Source of the DNA: Lytechinus variegatus
Taxonomy: Eukaryota > Echinodermata > Echinoidea > Temnopleuroida > Toxopneustidae
Direction of reading: 5' to 3'
NCBI RefSeq assembly: GCF_018143015.1
Contig: NC_054741.1
Span: 66,066,697-66,130,696, forward strand
DNA length: 64,000 nt
Shown here: positions 10,601 through 19,600 of the stretch, in pieces
Numbering within the stretch: position 1 is the first letter of the stretch
Layout of the letters: every line of letters begins with the position of its first letter
Notes under the pieces: model-generated
What the model saw: only the letters and a program-made list of their open reading frames with translations
The model's database searches: none
Told to the model about the DNA's origin: nothing
Program-made: the position numbers and the translations under genes

Positions 10601-13600
10601 TCTTTACCTGTGAGAGTAGCATCTTTTAATGCGGGGCCTACATGGGACAGAAACTCTTTGACCTGTTCCTCAAGAAGAAGAGCCGCATCATCAGGTGGCT
10701 GCTCCAAGACAGACGTCTTGTTCTTTCCTTTTCCTCTCTTGGTCCCTGTTGATGACGATGAAGATAAAGAAGGGGGTGGTTGAGGAGTTGAAAGTGATGC
10801 AGTTGGCATCGTAGCTCCCGATGATGATGTTGATGAGTTCTCATTATTGATGGACGACTGGGAGGTCGATAAGGGCACTCTTTTCCCTGATGCAGCTAAG
10901 ATGATCTGTGCAGCTCTGCCCAAGGAGTGTCCACTCTGAGACTTAGACTCTGAGGTAGACTCTATCCTGACAAGCCTGTCTTTAAGGTCTAATGTTGCAC
11001 TATTCCTATTTAAAATGAATAAAATATGAATACTCTTGATAGAATTAATACAGAAGATATATACAGATACTTTTGATATCAAATATTTTCCTTTTCATGA
11101 AAAACAGAAATTGCAAATTCCAGCCGGTTGATTCATGAACAAGTGGAATGCCTCTGGCCGTCTCACCTGCATCACGCAGTTCAATATAGCAGCAGTGCTG
11201 ACTTTGAATACTACTCTAACTCGCACAAGATGTTCAGTGATACATGGTTACTCTTATGTCCACTTTTTATGAACTAGACCAATAAACTTACAGAGATATG
11301 ATGGTTATTCAACAAAAAACCCCAACAGGGCCAAAGTTCATTGACCTTACATGACCTTTGACCTTGATCATGTGACCTGAAACTCGAACAGGATGTTCAG
11401 TGATACTTGATTACTCTTATGTACAAGTTTCATGAATCGGATCCATAAACTTTCAAAGTTATGATGGTAATTCAACAGATACACCCAATTCGGCCAAAGT
11501 TCATTGACCTTTGACCTTGGTCATGTGACCTGAAATGCGCACAGGATGTTCAGTGATACTTGATTACTCTAATGTCCAAGTTTAATGAACTAGACCAATA
11601 AACTTTCAAAGTTATGATGGTAATTCAACAGATACCCCCGATTCGGCCAAAGTTCATTGACCCTAAATGACCTTTGACCTTGGTCATGTGACGTGAAACT
11701 CATGCAGGATGTTCAGTGATACTTGATTAACCTTATGACATTTCAAAAACTTAACCTCAGGTTAAGATTTCGATGTTGATTCCTCCAACATGGTCTAAGT
11801 TCATTGACCCTAAATGACCTTTGACCTTGGTCATGTGACATGAAACTCTAATAGGATGTTCAGTAATACTTGATTAACCTTATGGCCAAGTTTCATTAAC
11901 TAGGTCCATATACTTTCTAAGTTATGACGTCATTTCAAAAACTTAACCTCAGGTTAAGATTTGATGTTGACGCCGCCGCCGCCGTCGGAAAAAGCGGCGC
12001 CTATAGTCTCACTTTGCTTCGCAGGTGATTCATGAACAAAACATTATGATGATGCTTGTTCTTCACTGGCTATGGCAACCACATCTTGCAACACACAACT
12101 TTAACTTCAAATTAAACTTTTCCTTCACGAGGACAAAAACCATGCTGCCTGTGCTGTTTTTATTATCGTCCCAGGGGAATAGTTCCGTAATTAACTTTGG
12201 CCTGTGGGAAATTTGTCCTACCACTTGTCATAATTTACTTACAAAGTTGCCAATTTGAAATTTGTCATAATTTACTTACAAAGTTGCCAATTTGAACTAT
12301 GTTATTGCTTGTCCGATTTCTTTCAAACTGTCACCATTCTGCTTTACCTATTTTTCATTTCTCTAAAAGGTTGACCAATGTTAGATTCCCCTTTAAAATA
12401 ATTAAATTTGAATGGTTTCTATTTCACCACAAGCCATTTTCTAGTGAATAGGTACCTCTTTAAACTTTGCTCTTGTCACTCCAAAGCTATTCAAGTAAAT
12501 GTCTGTCCTGCATGTATATGTACATCAAGTTTGAAGTTGATCTGTGAAACAGGTTAAAACTTTCAAAAATACAAAAAGCCCCGTCCCCAGACTATGCAAT
12601 TTCAAAATAGCCTGGGCTATATAGGGTTAAGGAATGATTTGTACTTACTCTCCAGGGTTGATCGCATTCACTTTTTTCTGGAATGCAGCATTTGACTTCC
12701 AAGATGGTGAAAGGATCGAGACCTTTTCTTGTTTCTGGACAGGCTTAGGTTTCGGGACAGGCTTCTTTATCTCCTAATTTTTAGAAAAGTGAGATAAGTT
12801 TCAAATAAAGTTAATGCACATATAGAGTGGCTTACATTAGTTCATGTTAAACAATACTTCGCATGGATCTTTTTGAACACTATTACAAAACCGAATACTA
12901 TTATTATTTATACATAGAGTTGAGAAATATATGAACAACTGGTTTCAGACATAAATCTGTCCAAGGCCGGCGAAATGTGACCTCAGGGTTGGCCTCGAAT
13001 ATAAATATCCCTGGTGACAGTAGCAGGGAAAAGGTCACATGTGCAATACTTATATGATGGATTATGCATAATGCATAATCCATTATGCAGTTTAGAAGGT
13101 GGAACAGAATAATATAGTGCAACTTACATCCTACATGAATTAAATCCTGTATGCTGATTGGTTTAAATAGCATTTAAATAGCAAATGACCAAACATATTC
13201 TCACTATTTTGCGATGATGTCGAAAATGAAACGCCCACCGAAGAAAATGTGCTATTCCGTGACTTTAATGATGGAATAGTCGACTATTCCATCATTGACG
13301 GCAAGTCCCGTGAAGGGACGGCGCAGGCACAAATCCGCGTTCCGCTGAGCGTGTGGTTTCGGGAAAAGTAAATCAGTCTGCGCAGCGTGTTAAAAAAAGA
13401 TGATCTACGTGTACAAGAGTAGATAGACTATTGTTTTATATGCCTAATTAAATGTAGGATATAAAACAAATATACCAGGGCTTTATTTTGAAAGTATAGA
13501 GGTAATTATTTATCCTCGGTTGTACTGGACTATTTTTCCCTCGGGGCTTCACCCCTTGGGGAAATAGTAACGCCAGTCCAACCTCTGAAAATAATTCCCG

Positions 13601-16600
13601 CTATACTTACTCAAAGCCTGGTATATTTGTATACTATACACAGATGACTTACTGTATGCTTGACATGCGGCTGTCTATCTTCAGCGACATTCTCTTTCTC
13701 CTCAACGGAACTAATCTTGATGAACGCAAGACCAAACTGAGCATCTTTCTTGAAGGGTTGCCTGCAAACCACCTTGATTCGGTCCCAGTACTCATCACGA
13801 GCATCTTCACAAAGTTGGTCTGCAAAGTCAGTTTTAGATTATGAAACTATAACTAGTTCAAAACATAAATATATTTTCAAAGTATTGTCAATGATGACTC
13901 TGATCTGAAACATAGTACTTAATCATCAAGGACAGCCCCAGCACCAACCTTTCGCACTACCATTACTTTTGTAGTGACAACAAATCTCAGTGCATTTCAA
14001 AATGGTGAGTAAACTCAGTGGTATCATGCTAAAAGGGGATCCAACTCAACCTACCACCAAGTTGTGAAAAAACATACCAGTATGCAGATTGATAAAAGTT
14101 TGAATAAAATCAATCATTGTCACACTGTATTTGCTAACTACACAAAATTACTCAGAAATGTGTCCTGCACTTCTTTATCTCAAGACCAATGTGTGTGCCA
14201 TTTTTCATGAAAATTTTTTAAAAGCTGAGAAAGTAGTTCTAGTTCGAATCACAGGAATTTTACTAATTTTTGCAATAATATACCATTACCATGGCAACAC
14301 ACTTTCTGACACATGCGAAAAATGTGTCTTGCACATCACTACCCCAAGACCAACGTATGTTCCAAACTTCATGATTGGTTAGACTTTGAGGAAGTAGTTT
14401 GCACTGCAAGATTTCCAACGGACTAACAAACCAATCATCTATTACCAGACCATATGCTGATTCATACCCCTTCAAACTTTGTTTTGGGGGGTATTACAAA
14501 TTCACTCAGTAGGATTTTTACTTAGATCTTTTTATGAACTTGCAAAATTTCAATGTTATCAATGCCACTTTTTAAAAATCTTTCTCTTTCTAATTTTCAG
14601 CTTTTAATTTTGTTTACCAGAAATGGACAACCCTTTACACGCCCACAGTAAACCTTACCTCTAGAGAACATCTTGACACCTGTTTTGTTCTTGCCCTGTT
14701 TACTATCCATGGGTGTCATACAGCTTGTGGTTGGTACCAGAGTCTTAAACTGATCATCAGAGGCAGATGACCGACGCACAAGAATCTCAATCAATGCGGA
14801 TCCATAGTTACCTTGGGAAAACAAATCAAGATATCAATGAGAATAAATAGTACATGTAGTACAATAACATTTTCAAATTCAAATTTTAAGTCTAAAAATT
14901 TACAAATACCTTTCCCCTTTTAAAAGGAAAGGGAAAGCATGCAGTACATAATATAAGTCATAAATGTTGTTCTACCATGGTTTGACCATCTGTGATTTAT
15001 ATCAAAATGGTGTCAAATTCCGCCATGAAAATAGACAACAACCCCTCTTCAAAGCTTTAGTTTTCTGCTATACAATTCAACTACTTCTCAAAATTACATT
15101 GATCTTATTCTTTTATTTTCTTTTTTTTTCACACAAACCTAATTGCTCCAAGGAGCTCTATATCTTAAAAAGAAGGAATTGTAAAGTTAATTGCAATACT
15201 ATGTAGAAATTCTATGTGGAAGCGCCGTGGTGTAGCGGTTTTGACTCTCGCCTTGTAATCAGAGGGTCGTGTGTTCGAATCCCACCATGGCCTAGCGCCC
15301 TTTGGCAAGGCCTCAATCCACACTTTGCCACTCTCACCCAGGTGCTAATTGGGTACCGGTAGGAAACAACCGTCATTGTGATTGGTTTAGCAAGTTTGCG
15401 CCTAACAGGCTGCTTGGAATGCTATGAATCCAGTGACCGGTTTATAATAATTGTGAAGCGCTTTGAACAGTCATAGATTGATAAAGCGCTATATAAGTGC
15501 CAATTATTATCATTATTAATTCATCTTCACTTAGTCAGGGAAGGTCAGGAATTCACCATAACCTGCCTCTAGTACTAGTAATCTCAACACTTCCATAGTT
15601 TCACCTTGCAGGAGACAACAGTGCATATATATAGGGCCTACTTTGGGAAGAATCTGTACACATGGCAACACAGGAGTGCAAACTATGATAACAAAATAGG
15701 GTTTGATGAACTGTGATTGTCTGACAGATTTGTTATAATTTTTCTTTTAATTACCAACCTCTGTAGTCTGCAGCTAATTTTTTTATTGTTTTACAACAAT
15801 TTAGATGTCACATAAGTGTGAAGTTTTAGCAAATTTAGAATGATAGTTGAAAGTTTTTATTGGGGTTTTCAAATCAATATTGCTATGTGAAGCAAAAGAC
15901 ATGTAGATGACTAGATGTCCCTTATAGTGTTTTAACATACCAATATCTATGAATCCAATCCTTACAGCTCTCTCCAGTTGAAACTCTGCTTGAACCGACC
16001 CAGATCGATCACCAGGAGCACACAACCAACGTCTCCATTGATTAGTTTCTAGAAGGTTTTTTGCACAATGATCTGTATCCTAAAACATGAACAAACAATC
16101 AAAATATTAAGGTGATGCCAGTAAACAAATCAGAATATCAGAGGAAACCTACAGTTTCCGGCTCAAATGACAGGGGAGGTGGGAAACCCAAGATTGAGTT
16201 GAAATTTTAAGTTGAATGTATTTCAGATTCAGACTTTCCATGTCTCATTAAAGAAAAAATGCAAAAAAATATTTTCATTTTATATTCCTTTGCGACTTTG
16301 CTCAAAAGATGCGTCATTCGTTTATCTTTCTAATAAAACTCATTCATTTTATTGTAAAGCAGTAACAGCTCCAAGGCTCAAAACCCTTTTAAAACATATT
16401 CCAAACGTGCATGTTGCCGACTTAAATTCCAATGCATTCATCTTTGTGACTTTCTCAGGAAGATGCACGCGACCGTGAAAAAAAATTGATTTATTCCTTT
16501 GTTTTTAAACATCGCCAATTCGATGTTCAATTCAATTTTAGAAGTTTAACTTCCAATCCGATTTTCGATCTGATTCTTGATCCGATTTACATTAATTTCA

Positions 16601-19600
16601 ACACAGGTTAATATAACTTTATATCATTAGGATAATGATCACTCATCAGCTGGCAATTGGTAGGATTTTATTCCCAGTACATGTATTTGTCATTTTGTAA
16701 TATTATTGTTTAATATCATGTTTAGTTTTTAGTACTCACAATTTTGCAAAGGTTTATGATCAGTTTATTACAATTGCAATTTTCTCTTTCAGGATATTGG
16801 TATTATACACTCAATTTTAGTAATAATATTCTTTGTAGTACAATTCAAATTATAATATCCTCCTGTTCCACCTTTTTTCTTCTCCTCTTTTTCTCTTCCT
16901 TTGTCCTCTCCTATTGTTGATTTTTTTTTCATATGTATTGGTCCAATCATTGTGGGAACATTATCGCTGGCGGATACATCAGCTGAGTACTAGTATTTGC
17001 CAATCAGCCAAGTATTATATGTTATTGATGTTTTATTCCTTATTTTTAAAACTTTTCTGCCGGAGAGGAAAAACTGGCAGCCGTTGTTGCCTCCATCTAC
17101 GTTCGTTAACTGCCGTCTAAGGTATGATACTTCTGAATTTCATATATCTTCGTGTCAAGTTGGATGTATTTCTGTTTTATAATGTGACATTTTAATCAAC
17201 ATTTTATGTATTATTAAAAAAAAAACATCCGAAAATCGGGTTTCCGCCAAATAGTTGTCTTTAAGTACGTGTACGTCAACAACACTTCACTCAGTCATGT
17301 ATTGGTGTGAGTGGAGCCAATGCACCCATGGGTTCATATCATCTCGCGTGCGAAGGATTATCAGTCATACGCACGCGACACACACCTACACTTCCAAAAT
17401 ACAGTGGGTTTTTGCCCACATAAAACATTATGTATGAATTGGTATTCCACATCCTGCTATGACACTTACCGAATCATTTAGATCCTTCCGTGACTTCTTG
17501 AAGTTTCTTTCTAAAAATATGTATATTTTCTTGATCTTTAGTGAAGATTTCACAGAGATAGAAATCAGTCAGCGTTGATATCAATTTTCTCCTGAAAAGG
17601 GCGCGCGATTTATATTCATATCAAAGACACGACAAGGGAAAGAATAGGCACCTACACTATTTTACACGCATATCGACGCAAGGCATTACGCAAAGTCCGT
17701 GAAGTGTCCAATCTTTTCATTGTATAGACTTTGGTATACCGTATACGTATTATTGACGTTCGTGTGTGTGTGTGTGTATTTGAGTTTTGTCAGACGTGTA
17801 TCAATCAGATATGATTATTTACGTCTGGGACCGACCTTTAACGTCACCATCCGAAAGACGTGACCAGGGCTCGAACCTCGAACCTCTGCATCAATTTGTA
17901 ACTTCCCCACAGCTTGGATTACAGGCGCACGCCACAACGCCCAGTTAAAGCTTGTACTGCTGGTTTCTTTCCAGGCACGTATATTATTTTCATTTTTTTT
18001 TTATCAGTCATCTTTTTAAATTTATTGCAAATGAGTGTTATCATCACCAATAATAATCATTAATTATGTTTTTGAAGGTATTTCATTCATTGGTGCCCAT
18101 AATTAGTAAATTAATCATAAGGATTGCGCATTCAAAGAATTTAGATACAGTTATAAAATTACCGAGGAGCTGAATCAAGGTTGTGAAATTATTAGCGCCA
18201 CCAACGGGCTTCTTTGTATTTCCATGGAAGAGACCAGCGAAGTCACTTTCGAGGCCGAGGTAAGCAAAATGTGCTTTTTTTAAATGATTATTATTTTCAT
18301 ATTTAATAAACTATTGCTACTTACCGGCAAGAGCCCCGGTGCATAGCGAGGAGTTTCGGCAAATATTACTTCAGCAGTGAAGCGATGTTTGCCGACTACT
18401 TCGAAATCCAGGGTCAAACACGGGCTATTGTACGAGGTTAGTACATACTAACCTCGTACAATGTGTGAGTGGAGCCAATGCAGTTCAGCGGAACCAAAGA
18501 AATAGAGACTGAAGCTTTTGAACTTGTCTTGACTCTTGCCTGGCTTGCCCTATCTCGATTAATTTAGATCTAGGCCTAGACCTATGCTATGGCACTCATT
18601 CAATGAACAAGGTTATGATATAACCTTGTTCTCAGTTGCATCCCCATGTGTGGCCAAATAATGGTGGCAATGTTTGGCTTAATTTCTCTTTTTATATGGG
18701 ACGAATGCTTGATTTTCTTACACTGTCAGTTTTCATTACAGCTATTCATTACATAACTTGGCACTTATGTAAATTTAATTCTTTAAATTATTTTTTTCTT
18801 AATTAAAAATAGAGACTGAAAAATGAAAATTTTCTTGCCATATTACTTTCCACCAATAGAGGGCATTCACAAAAATATGCCCAAAATTCAAGTTTTTGAG
18901 CGCTCTGGTGAATACAAAAATTGTTCCCAAGTTACTAAATAAAAATAAATTGCAACTGTATGGAAATCAGTAATTTCGGTAACAAAAGTGATATTTTAAT
19001 GATTTTTCAAAGTGTGTGCTATTTACAGCATTGGCATACATAGTCCTACTTGTAGATTCTCCACAGGCAGGATGGTTGCAGTGAACAAGTGTGCTATGGC
19101 TAAGCCCACTTGTTCACTGCTACCATCTGGCCTGTGGAGAATCTACAGGTAGGACTATGGTATGCCAATGCTGTATAGAGCACACACTTTAAAAAATCAT
19201 TAAATATCACTTTTGTGACCAAAATTACTAATTTCGATACAGTTTTAATTCATTTATCATTAGTAATGTGGGAATAATTTTTGTATTCACCAGAGCGCTC
19301 AAAAACTTGAAATTTGGGCATATTTTTGTGTATGCCCTCTATTGGTGGAAAATAATATGGCAAGAAAATTTTCATTTTTTGATCTCTATTTTTAATTAAG
19401 AAAAAATTATATAATGAATCAAATTTAAATAAGAGCCAAGCAGTATGAATTAACAGGTCTAATGAAAACTGTCAGTGTAAAAAAAATCAAGCATTTGCCC
19501 CAAAGAAAAAGAGAAAATAAGCCAAACATTGCCACCCTTATTTTGTCACACATGGAGATATAACTGAGAACAAGGTTATATTATAACCTTGTTCATTGAA

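Noticed and set aside
17470-17545. Candidate first exon of the XNDC1-like gene ending in a GTAAGT donor on the minus strand
   Set aside because: It is phase-compatible with exon 2 but has no ATG before an upstream stop and no family similarity. The exon at 22,461-22,417 supplies the conserved start MAPVKLKNVVSFSSQ and joins exon 2 directly.
18222-18257. Plus-strand ATG followed by 12 codons and a GTAAGC donor (MEETSEVTFEAE)
   Set aside because: No in-frame downstream exon was found; the acceptor near 20,999 gives an immediate stop. It lies inside the XNDC1-like intron on the opposite strand.
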